Source: Streptococcus suis 10581
Lineage (GTDB): Bacteria; Bacillota; Bacilli; Lactobacillales; Streptococcaceae
NCBI GenBank assembly: GCA_000440235.1
Contig: ALKQ01000064.1
Location: forward strand, 1 to 47,761
Direction of reading: 5' to 3'
DNA length: 47,761 nucleotides
Below the pieces are notes generated by a model. It worked only from the letters and a program-made list of their open reading frames with translations, made no database searches and had not been told where the DNA came from. Of the stretch, positions 16,342 to 22,773 are shown piece after piece. Numbering within the stretch: position 1 is the first letter of the stretch; every line of letters starts with the position of its first letter. The position numbers and the translations under genes were made by a program.

Positions 16342-17981
16342 ATTTTGTCTTCAGTTGGGGTGACACGGAGGGTCTTCTGACCGCGGTAGGTCACAAATCC
16401 TGGTTTGCCACCTGTTGGCTTATGGAGTTTTTTGGCTTCAATCATATCGACTTGGACCAAGTTAGAATGTCTAGCCTTGGAGAAGTAGGCGGCTAACTCC
16501 GCCGCATCGGTCTTGACCTCGTCGCTTGGGTCCAAGTTGTCTGTGATAATCACGTGACTGCCTGGAATGTCTTTGGCATGGAACCAGAGTTCGCCTTTTT
16601 TGGCCATTTTGAAGGTCAACTCATCATTTTGCAGGTTATTTTTCCCGACCAGAATAATGGTCTTCCCGTCCGTCGCCAAGTATCGCTCGGGCTTCTGACG
16701 CTTATGGATTTTCTCACGATGACGGCGTTTGAGGTAGCCTGTTTCAATCAATTCCTCACGGATTTCGTCGATTTCTGCTAGACTAGCCTGTCCCAGCATG
16801 GTGTCAACGGACTCCAGATAGACAATGGTTGCCTTGGTTTCCTCAATCAAGTTGGTCAGGTGCTTGACCGCCTCCTTGAGTTTCTGGTACTTTTTGAAAT
16901 AACGTTGGGCATTCTGGCTAGGAGTAAGAGCCACATCCAACTCAATCTCCAGTTCCTCACCCGTATAGTAGTTGTCTAAGATCACACTAGCCTGGTCATT
17001 GGGCACCTGATGCAGATAGGTGGTCAAGAGCTCACCCTTTTGCCGCACCAATTCCGCACCTTCCGTATCCGCCAATTCCTGCTCCTGTTTGACCAACTTT
17101 TTGCGATTTTTCTCTAGCTCACTGGCCACCCGCTTGATCAGCTCATTGGCCTGCTGGGCCACCCGGTCCCGCTCCGCCTTGTCCTGATAGTAGAAGTCCA
17201 GCAGACTGCTCAGGCTCTCAAAGTGTGGCTGGTTTTCAGGGCTATTGGTAAATGGCAGAGCAGCATAGGACTTGTCCGTCAGGCTAGGCTGTGTAGCCTG
17301 GTTAAAAAAGGCACGGAAGTTCTTGAGACGGTCTGTCTGCAAGTGACTTGCCAGTTCAGAAGCCGTATCCCGTCCCAAACCTTGAAAGACCTGTTGGAGA
17401 TTTTTCGGACTCAGTTCCTGAGTCGATAAGATTTCAAACAATTTCTCATCAGACACCGTATAAGGATTGAGAGAATGCGTCTCCGGTGGACGAATGTAGG
17501 TGGAGCCTGGCAAAATAGTTCGGTAGGAGTTTTGCGAGAAACCAACGTGCTTAATGGCTTCGATAATCCGCTGCTCCGCCTTGTCTACCAAGATGATATT
17601 GCTGTGCTTGCCCATAATTTCTACTATCAAGGTAGCTTGGATATGGTCTCCAATCTCGTCCTTGTTGGACACCGAAAATTCTAAGATGCGGTCATTGTCC
17701 AACTGACGAATCTCCTCGATAATGGCTCCCTGCAAGTATTTCCGCAGAATCATGGTAAAGGTATTAGGTACCTTAGGATTTGTAAATTCTGTTTGAGTAA
17801 GCTGAACCCGACCGAAAACCGAATGGGCGGACAGGAGCAATTTATGGCTCTGACGGTTGCTGCGGATGTTGAGGACAATCTCTTGTTCAAAGGGTTGGTT
17901 GATTTTCTGTATCCGCCCACCTTCCAAATTGGCCCTTAACTCAGCCGTCATGTGATGTAAAAAAAATCCGTCAAAAGACAT
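16323..17981 (-). CDS. rqcH: RqcH / NFACT protein (FBPS fibronectin-binding homologue)
   Basis: A 552-residue NFACT protein. In Firmicutes RqcH binds stalled 50S-peptidyl-tRNA complexes and adds C-terminal alanine tails that mark nascent chains for degradation. The NFACT-N domain carries the conserved Asp97-Arg98 pair (LDNDRIL). It is followed by HhH and long coiled coils (about 270-440) and the C-terminal NFACT-R domain (KPERYLATDGKTIILVGKNN.., GELWFHAKDIPGSHVII). The same protein is known in S. suis and pneumococcus as FBPS/PavA, a fibronectin-binding surface factor without signal peptide. Monocistronic. Confidence 0.93.
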   Translation of the reverse strand: MSFDGFFLHHMTAELRANLEGGRIQKINQPFEQEIVLNIRSNRQSHKLLLSAHSVFGRVQLTQTEFTNPKVPNTFTMILRKYLQGAIIEEIRQLDNDRILEFSVSNKDEIGDHIQATLIVEIMGKHSNIILVDKAEQRIIEAIKHVGFSQNSYRTILPGSTYIRPPETHSLNPYTVSDEKLFEILSTQELSPKNLQQVFQGLGRDTASELASHLQTDRLKNFRAFFNQATQPSLTDKSYAALPFTNSPENQPHFESLSSLLDFYYQDKAERDRVAQQANELIKRVASELEKNRKKLVKQEQELADTEGAELVRQKGELLTTYLHQVPNDQASVILDNYYTGEELEIELDVALTPSQNAQRYFKKYQKLKEAVKHLTNLIEETKATIVYLESVDTMLGQASLAEIDEIREELIETGYLKRRHREKIHKRQKPERYLATDGKTIILVGKNNLQNDELTFKMAKKGELWFHAKDIPGSHVIITDNLDPSDEVKTDAAELAAYFSKARHSNLVQVDMIEAKKLHKPTGGKPGFVTYRGQKTLRVTPTEDKIKSMKI

Positions 17982-18071
17982 GGTTTTCCTCTTTCTAATA
18001 GCTATAACTCAGTCTAGTATATCATATTTTGATGTTTTTTGATGAGACTGGTAGTCCCTACTGACATAAAA

Positions 18072-18086
18072 AGTTTTCAGAAAATT
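18072..18086. promoter_or_regulatory. CodY-box-like operator upstream of the trp transporter
   Basis: AGTTTTCAGAAAATT differs at one position from the CodY consensus AATTTTCWGAAAATT. It ends 12 bases before the -35 box of the trpXYZ promoter. Repression by CodY when branched-chain amino acids and GTP are plentiful is inferred. Confidence 0.55.
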
Positions 18087-18098
18087 TAATCAAAAGTA

Positions 18099-18127
18099 TT
18101 GACAAAGATTGATAGATGCCGTATAAT
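18099..18127 (+). promoter_or_regulatory. Consensus promoter of trpXYZ
   Basis: TTGACA (18099-18104) and TATAAT (18122-18127), both perfect, are separated by 17 bases. The T-box leader starts a few bases downstream. Confidence 0.9.
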
Positions 18128-18133
18128 CGTCTG

Positions 18134-18532
18134 TAATCAGAAGAAGTAGTAAAGCAGAAGTCTTCAGGGAGCCTGTGGTGCTGGGAACAGGTGGCGGAGT
18201 TTTATGAAATGGGCTGATGTGCATTTATGTCTATTTTATGACCTAAATTCACAAGGATTGTTTGGTATGACTTGCTTTGTGTAGACTGTTTTGGCTGAGT
18301 ACGAGGCAGGTCGACGCAGCTTATACTAGCGGTATAGCAAGGATAACGAAGGTTTCAGCCAAAACAGTCACGCAAATGAACTTAAAACAATGATAGTTCG
18401 GTCCGCACACCTTACAGTGCAACTCCTTGTTAGAGGAGATGAGATATGGGAGAATTCTAGACAATTCCCATAAGTGAGGTGGCACCGTGTCATTGACGCC
18501 CTCGCAGGTTGTTTTTCCTGCGGGGGCTTTTT
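18134..18532 (+). ncRNA. T-box riboswitch, tryptophan type, with internal insertion
   Basis: The conserved T-box GAGGTGGCACCGTG (18476-18489) is followed by the terminator GCCCTCGCAGG (18498-18508) / CCTGCGGGGGC (18517-18527) and a T-tract. The stem I apical part is at 18165-18197. The likely specifier is the TGG tryptophan codon at 18210-18212 in GAAATGGGC. At about 400 nt it is longer than usual, mainly because an 86-bp perfect-ended hairpin sits between stem I and the stem III/antiterminator part. It controls a downstream tryptophan ABC transporter. Confidence 0.93.
18284..18369. repeat. BOX-like hairpin element inside the T-box leader
   Basis: A perfect 15-bp inverted repeat, GACTGTTTTGGCTGA (18284-18298) and TCAGCCAAAACAGTC (18355-18369), encloses 56 bases (GGCAGGTCGACGCAGC..GGTATAGCAAGGATAACGAAG). 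These resemble the interior of the repeat at 40654-40763 (GGCAACGAGCCGCAGG..TTAGGCAAGG..TTAACGAAG). It appears to be a boxA/boxC-type unit without boxB. Confidence 0.65.
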
Positions 18533-18545
18533 CCTTGTTGTCTTC

Positions 18546-18682
18546 GTAGATTGCTTTTATATTGTGTCACGTTCGGCTTGGCTGATTCAAACAGTCCAGT
18601 GGACTGTTTGAAGTCAATGCATGAAAACGAGGAAGCATTGAGTTATGTCTGCGCCTCTGTTCCTAATCTAAAAGCAATCTAC
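18546..18682. repeat. Second BOX-like element downstream of the T-box terminator
   Basis: A perfect 14-bp inverted repeat, GTAGATTGCTTTTA (18546-18559) and TAAAAGCAATCTAC (18669-18682), encloses 109 bases. Inside is a hairpin TCAAACAGTCC/GGACTGTTTGA (about 18587-18611) of the boxB type. It lies between the terminator and the Trp-rich leader ORF, so every full-length trpXYZ message carries it. Confidence 0.65.
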
Positions 18683-18712
18683 TTTGACAATTATTAACAA
18701 AACGAGGTAATC

Positions 18713-18757
18713 ATGATGAAACGATGGCGATGGTGGAATAAAATTTTGATGACGTAG
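18713..18757 (+). CDS. Tryptophan-rich leader peptide MMKRWRWWNKILMT
   Basis: A 14-codon ORF (ATG 18713, second ATG 18716, TAG 18755-18757) encodes three Trp in four residues (W-R-W-W). It has GAGGT at 18704-18708, five to eight bases upstream of the two ATGs. It ends 36 bases before trpX. Three Trp codons in so short a reading frame ahead of a predicted tryptophan transporter are far beyond chance. A Trp-stalled ribosome could regulate trpX translation or message stability. No terminator follows, so classical attenuation is not obvious. Confidence 0.65.
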   Translation: MMKRWRWWNKILMT

Positions 18758-18793
18758 AAATTGGGTACTATGTATTTTACGAGGAGAATGAAT

Positions 18794-19795
18794 ATGTTGA
18801 AAAATAAAAATTTACTTGCTACAATTGTTGCCCTTACTGTTATGGTAGTTGCTGCTTTGTTTATGACACAAAAAGAGCAGAGCAATTCATCGACATCAAC
18901 GGAGAAAGTTAAGATTGGTGTTCTTCAGTTCGTAACCCATGACTCACTAGATGAGATTTACAAGGGAATCAAGGCTGGACTGGAAGAGGGAGGCTATTCA
19001 ACGACGGATAATTTGGACATTGATTTTATGAATGCAGAAGGTGATCAATCCCAAGTTCAGACAATGAGCAAAAAGTTGGTGGACAATGGCAATGAATTAT
19101 TGATTGGTATCGCAACACCTGCTGCACAAGGGTTGGCAAACGCAACGACTGAATTGCCAATCATCATGGGGGCAGTAACAGATCCTGTTGGTGCAAACTT
19201 GGTGACAGACTTGAAAAATCCTGGTGGAAATATCACTGGTGTGTCTGACCAAACACCTGTAGCAGACGCAGTTTCCCTCATCAAGGAAATCACACCAGAG
19301 GCAAAAACAATCGGCGTCCTCTATTCTTCAAACGAAGACAATTCAAAAATTCAAGTAGCAGAATTTAAGGCTGCTGCGGAAGAAGCTGGCTATACCGTTC
19401 TGGAGTATGCAGTTGCTTCTAGTAATGAAATTGCAGCGACAGTAGAGGTCGCAAGTAGTAAAGCAGATGTTCTTTTCACACCAGTTGATAACACTGTCGC
19501 ATCAGCATTTTCAACAGTCGTTTCAGTGGCAAATAAAACCAAAACTCCGATTTTCACTAGCGTAGAAGATATGGTAGAAGGCGGAGGTATCGCATCTGTT
19601 ACCCTTAGTCAATATGACTTGGGTGTGGCAACTGGTAAGATGGCTGCGAAAATTCTTGATGGTGCCAATCCAGCGGATACACCTGTACAAATCTTTAACG
19701 AGGGTACCGTTGTTGTCAACCAAAAAGTTGCTAAAGAATTAGGAATTACCTTGTCAGATGATGTGATTAGTAAAGCAAGCAAGGTTATCGAATAA
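18794..19795 (+). CDS. trpX: ABC transporter substrate-binding protein, tryptophan (TrpX)
   Basis: A 333-residue exported binding protein of the ABC_sub_bind family (PF04392). It has an N-terminal signal/anchor (LLATIVALTVMVVAALFMT) and no lipobox cysteine, so it is probably membrane-anchored by an uncleaved signal. The core shows DSLDEIYKGIKAGLEEGGY, IATPAAQGLANATTELPI and TPVDNTVASAF. Start at 18794 with GAGGAG seven bases upstream; earlier in-frame starts at 18761 and 18788 are poorly placed. First gene of trpXYZ. The tryptophan specificity rests on the T-box TGG specifier and known streptococcal trpXYZ predictions. Confidence 0.88.
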   Translation: MLKNKNLLATIVALTVMVVAALFMTQKEQSNSSTSTEKVKIGVLQFVTHDSLDEIYKGIKAGLEEGGYSTTDNLDIDFMNAEGDQSQVQTMSKKLVDNGNELLIGIATPAAQGLANATTELPIIMGAVTDPVGANLVTDLKNPGGNITGVSDQTPVADAVSLIKEITPEAKTIGVLYSSNEDNSKIQVAEFKAAAEEAGYTVLEYAVASSNEIAATVEVASSKADVLFTPVDNTVASAFSTVVSVANKTKTPIFTSVEDMVEGGGIASVTLSQYDLGVATGKMAAKILDGANPADTPVQIFNEGTVVVNQKVAKELGITLSDDVISKASKVIE

Positions 19796-19817
19796 GAGAT
19801 AAGAGAAAAGGGAAAAT

Positions 19818-20684
19818 ATGATTGTATCAACAGTTTCACAGGCTCTTTTATGGGCTGTACTAGGTTTGGGAATATTCGTTACCTTTCGGATTCTGAATTT
19901 TCCTGATATGACGACAGAGGGCTCTTTCCCGCTTGGAGGAGCGGTTGCTGTTACCTTATTGACGCAAGGAGTTCATCCTATCTTGGCTACTCTAGCAGCA
20001 GTTCTTGTTGGCTGTTTGGCGGGCTTTGTCACAGGCTTGCTTTATACCAAGGGGAAAATTCCCACTCTCCTAGCTGGTATCTTGGTCATGTCTTCCTGTC
20101 ACTCTGTTATTCTATTTATCATGGGTAGGGCAAATCTAGGCTTACTGAATACCAAACGTTTACAAGATTTCCTTCCTTTTTCTGAGCAAGTCAATGGTCT
20201 CTTGCTAGGTCTAGGTAGCCTAGCGGTGGTGATTGGTGCCTTGATGTTCTTCCTCTATACTCGCCTTGGACAAGCCTTTATTGCAACAGGGGATAATCCA
20301 GATATGGCTCGCAGTTTTGGTATCAATACAAGTCGAATGGAGTTGTTAGGTCTTGTTCTTTCAAATGGGATCATCGCTCTTGCAGGTGCCTTGATTGCAC
20401 AACAAGAAGGCTATGCGGATGTGTCGCGTGGTATTGGAGTCATTGTGGTCGGTATGGCTAGTCTGATTATCGGTGAGGTAATTTATGGTAACCTTACTAT
20501 GTTAGAACGGTTCTTGGCTATTGTAGTGGGAGCAATTTTCTATCAGTTCTTAATTTTGGTGGTCATTTCCCTCGGTATCAATACCAGCTACCTCCGTATC
20601 TTCTCGGCTATGATTCTGGCAACTTGCCTCATGGTTCCTGAGTTAAAAAATAAACTTCTGAAAGGAGCCAGTCTGTCACGATGA
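19818..20684 (+). CDS. trpY: ABC transporter permease, tryptophan (TrpY)
   Basis: A 288-residue permease of the branched-chain-amino-acid/LivH-like class with about eight to nine hydrophobic helices. Landmarks are FRILNFPDMTTEGSFPLGGAV near the N-terminus and TGDNPDMARSFGINTSRMELLGLVLSNG in the cytoplasmic loop expected to contact the ATPase. It starts 22 bases after trpX and overlaps trpZ by four bases, so expression is coupled. It forms the membrane channel for tryptophan uptake, by context. Confidence 0.88.
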   Translation: MIVSTVSQALLWAVLGLGIFVTFRILNFPDMTTEGSFPLGGAVAVTLLTQGVHPILATLAAVLVGCLAGFVTGLLYTKGKIPTLLAGILVMSSCHSVILFIMGRANLGLLNTKRLQDFLPFSEQVNGLLLGLGSLAVVIGALMFFLYTRLGQAFIATGDNPDMARSFGINTSRMELLGLVLSNGIIALAGALIAQQEGYADVSRGIGVIVVGMASLIIGEVIYGNLTMLERFLAIVVGAIFYQFLILVVISLGINTSYLRIFSAMILATCLMVPELKNKLLKGASLSR

Positions 20685-21439
20685 AAGCAATTGTTGAATT
20701 AAAAAATGCCACCAAGGTGGTGACAAACGGTTTTGATGAAGAACGTGTGATTTTGGACAATGTCAATCTGACCATCTACCAGGGTGATTTTATTACCATT
20801 TTAGGTGGCAATGGTGCTGGGAAGTCAACCCTCTTTAATGTCATTGCTGGAACCCTACCCTTGACTGGTGGTTCAGTCCACATACTTGGTGAGGATGTGA
20901 CCAACTGGCCTGCAGAAAAACGTGCTAAGTATCTGGCACGTGTTTTCCAAGATCCTAAAATGGGTACAGCGCCACGGATGACGGTGGCAGAAAATCTACT
21001 GATAGCTAAGTTTCGTGGTGAGGGGCGGGGCTTGGTGCCACGTAGATTGGTCCAAGAAAGGGAAGAATTTGCCCAGCTCTTGCCGAGAGTGGGAAATGGT
21101 TTGGAAAAGCATTTGGACACACCAGCAGGGCTTTTATCAGGTGGGCAAAGACAGGCCTTGAGTTTGTTGATGGCGAGTTTGAAACAGCCTGAACTTTTAC
21201 TCTTGGATGAGCATACTGCAGCCCTTGACCCTAAGACCAGCCAATCCTTGATGCAATTAACAGACGAATTGATTGAGACCAAGGGAATGACGGCCCTCAT
21301 GGTCACTCACCAGATGGAAGATGCTCTGCGTCACGGTAATCGCTTGATTGTCATGAAGAATGGTCAGATTATTCAAGATCAGACTAGCGAAGAGAAGTCC
21401 CAGATGAAGCTGGAAGATTATTATAAGTTGTTTGATTAA
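20681..21439 (+). CDS. trpZ: ABC transporter ATP-binding protein, tryptophan (TrpZ)
   Basis: A 252-residue ABC ATPase: Walker A GGNGAGKST, signature LSGGQRQALSLLMA, Walker B LLLLDEHTAALDPKT, switch His in MVTHQ. It resembles LivF/PhnC-like ATPases. It powers TrpXY and is the last gene of the operon, overlapping trpY. A hairpin terminator lies about 95 bases downstream, with an AT-rich non-coding stretch between. Confidence 0.9.
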   Translation: MKAIVELKNATKVVTNGFDEERVILDNVNLTIYQGDFITILGGNGAGKSTLFNVIAGTLPLTGGSVHILGEDVTNWPAEKRAKYLARVFQDPKMGTAPRMTVAENLLIAKFRGEGRGLVPRRLVQEREEFAQLLPRVGNGLEKHLDTPAGLLSGGQRQALSLLMASLKQPELLLLDEHTAALDPKTSQSLMQLTDELIETKGMTALMVTHQMEDALRHGNRLIVMKNGQIIQDQTSEEKSQMKLEDYYKLFD

Positions 21440-21532
21440 GAACCTGTGTGGATAGTTCGCAACTTCCAACCAAGTTTGGTTTTGGCTAAAACTGAATCTT
21501 ATATCAAACATATCACTTGTGAATACAGGTCT

Positions 21533-21557
21533 AAAGTCTGGAGTAATCCAGGCTTTT
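21533..21557 (+). terminator. trpXYZ terminator
   Basis: A 9-bp stem AAAGTCTGG (21533-21541) / CCAGGCTTT (21548-21556), with one G-U pair and a 6-base loop, is followed by T. Confidence 0.8.
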
Positions 21558-21565
21558 ATTATCCT

Positions 21566-21594
21566 TTGAATTTTTAGTTAAAAAGCAGTATAAT
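21566..21594 (+). promoter_or_regulatory. Promoter of the YbaK/PrdX gene
   Basis: TTGAAT (21566-21571) and TATAAT (21589-21594) with a 17-base spacer. The predicted start point is near 21601, just upstream of the AGAGGTG ribosome binding site. Confidence 0.75.
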
Positions 21595-21621
21595 ATACTA
21601 AATATGTCAAGAGGTGCTGTC

Positions 21622-22107
21622 ATGGACAAATTGGTTTTTGAAAGCTTAGCTGACTTGGGAATGGACTACACTATTGTTGAACATCCACCAGCTCTGACAA
21701 CTGAGGAAGCAGACCGTTACATTGAAGGGTTAGAAGGAGTACGGACCAAGTCCATGTTTCTGACTAATAAGAAAAAGACTGCATTTTATTTACTGATCAT
21801 GGATGACCAGAAGCAGCTGGATATGGACCAGTTTCGTGATTTGGTGGGAGCCAACCGCATTCGGATGGCCTCGAGTGATAGCTTGATGGAAAAAATGCAC
21901 TTGCCTGCGGGTGCGGTATCTGTTTTTGGCTTGTTACATAATGTTGATAAGGATATTCAAGTCTTTTTTGATAAAGAAATCCTTTCTGAACCCATTCTAA
22001 CCTTCCACCCCAATGTTAATACGAAAACGATTTTTGTAAAAACAGAGAATGTTTTGCGTTTTGTAGAAGAGATTGGCTTTTCAGTAAAGATTGTTGACTT
22101 GGGGTAA
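21622..22107 (+). CDS. YbaK/PrdX-family aminoacyl-tRNA deacylase
   Basis: A 161-residue single-domain protein of the YbaK/ProX family, freestanding trans-editing enzymes that clear mischarged tRNA-Pro (Ala- or Cys-tRNA-Pro). Visible landmarks are TIVEHPPALTTEEA at the N-terminus, the conserved Lys in TKSMFLTNKKKTAFYLLIM, and LGANRIRMAS-like and PAGAVSVFGLL segments. Which amino acid is cleared cannot be told. ATG 21622 has AGAGGTG six bases upstream; the ATG at 21604 would fall almost at the transcript start. Followed at five bases by a lipoprotein gene. Confidence 0.85.
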   Translation: MDKLVFESLADLGMDYTIVEHPPALTTEEADRYIEGLEGVRTKSMFLTNKKKTAFYLLIMDDQKQLDMDQFRDLVGANRIRMASSDSLMEKMHLPAGAVSVFGLLHNVDKDIQVFFDKEILSEPILTFHPNVNTKTIFVKTENVLRFVEEIGFSVKIVDLG

Positions 22108-22112
22108 CAAAG

Positions 22113-22517
22113 ATGAGAAAATGTTTAGCTATTTGTAGTCTGTTGTGTTGTCTCTTTTTGGTAGGATGTCGGACAGGAGCAGCTTATCATGTAGAGCTTG
22201 AACCGATGGAACAATCAGAATTGTATACGGAAAAAGAGATTGAGGCGGCTATTCTTGTAGTTCAAGATTACTTTGATTACCATTTTAACAGTTGTAAATT
22301 GCTAACCATCGGTTATAGTGGTGATAATGAAAAGGAATTTGATGAGTGGGCGGAGCACTATGGTGCAGAGGAAGCTATTATCCTAACTTCGTCTTTTAAG
22401 GTAGCAGCTGAGGGGGCAGAGCCCACCTTAGAGCCTAATAGTACCCATACGGATTGGAAATGGATTTTAGTGCGGAATGTTGGTGGTAAGTGGGAACATA
22501 AGGGACATGGTTACTAA
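22113..22517 (+). CDS. Small lipoprotein, unknown function
   Basis: A 134-residue exported protein with an N-terminal signal peptide ending in the lipobox LVGC (Cys19), so it should be lipid-anchored on the outer membrane face. The mature part contains AAILVVQDYFDYHFNSCKLLTIGYSGD and LTSSFKVAAEGAEPTLEPNSTHTDWKWILVR, a pattern I recall from small streptococcal lipoproteins of unknown role. It is five bases after the PrdX-like gene. A terminator follows. Confidence 0.75.
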   Translation: MRKCLAICSLLCCLFLVGCRTGAAYHVELEPMEQSELYTEKEIEAAILVVQDYFDYHFNSCKLLTIGYSGDNEKEFDEWAEHYGAEEAIILTSSFKVAAEGAEPTLEPNSTHTDWKWILVRNVGGKWEHKGHGY

Positions 22518-22528
22518 TGTATATGTAG

Positions 22529-22557
22529 AACTTCGTTGATTTTCAGCGGAGTTTTTT
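22529..22557 (+). terminator. Terminator after the lipoprotein gene
   Basis: A 10-bp stem AACTTCGTTG (22529-22538) / CAGCGGAGTT (22544-22553) followed by six T. Confidence 0.8.
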
Positions 22558-22589
22558 GTAAATTTTCTTGAAAAAATGTATAATAGAAG

Positions 22590-22765
22590 CGATAGCTATT
22601 TAGGTATTTCTATTTAAAATTTGCGTTGATGGTTGAATATAATTTTGAACCAACGTGTGTCTTTTGCAAATAGAGCTCCGACATAGCAGACTGTAATTCG
22701 ACTTGGAACTCCCAAGGACCGTTGGTAAGAAAAATAAAATGGACACCTGTGGGATGTCCAAAAAG
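22590..22765 (+). promoter_or_regulatory. Structured 5' leader of rnjB
   Basis: A -10-like TATAAT at 22579-22584 starts a leader of about 185 nt. It can form CGTTG-AT-GGTT (22624-22634) / AACCAACG (22648-22655). Alternatively the same ACCAACG can pair with CGTTGGT at 22720-22726. Further hairpins are CTTGG/CCAAG (about 22703-22715) and GGACA/TGTCC (22741-22745 / 22755-22759), the last immediately upstream of the AAAGGAG site. The mutually exclusive pairings suggest regulation of rnjB, inferred only. Confidence 0.5.
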
Positions 22766-22773
22766 GAGAAAAA

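Noticed and set aside
18684..18712. TTGACA at 18684 as a second promoter for trpX
   Set aside because: The matching -10 position (about 18707) would be GTAATC overlapping the ribosome binding site of the leader ORF, with no TATAAT-like match.
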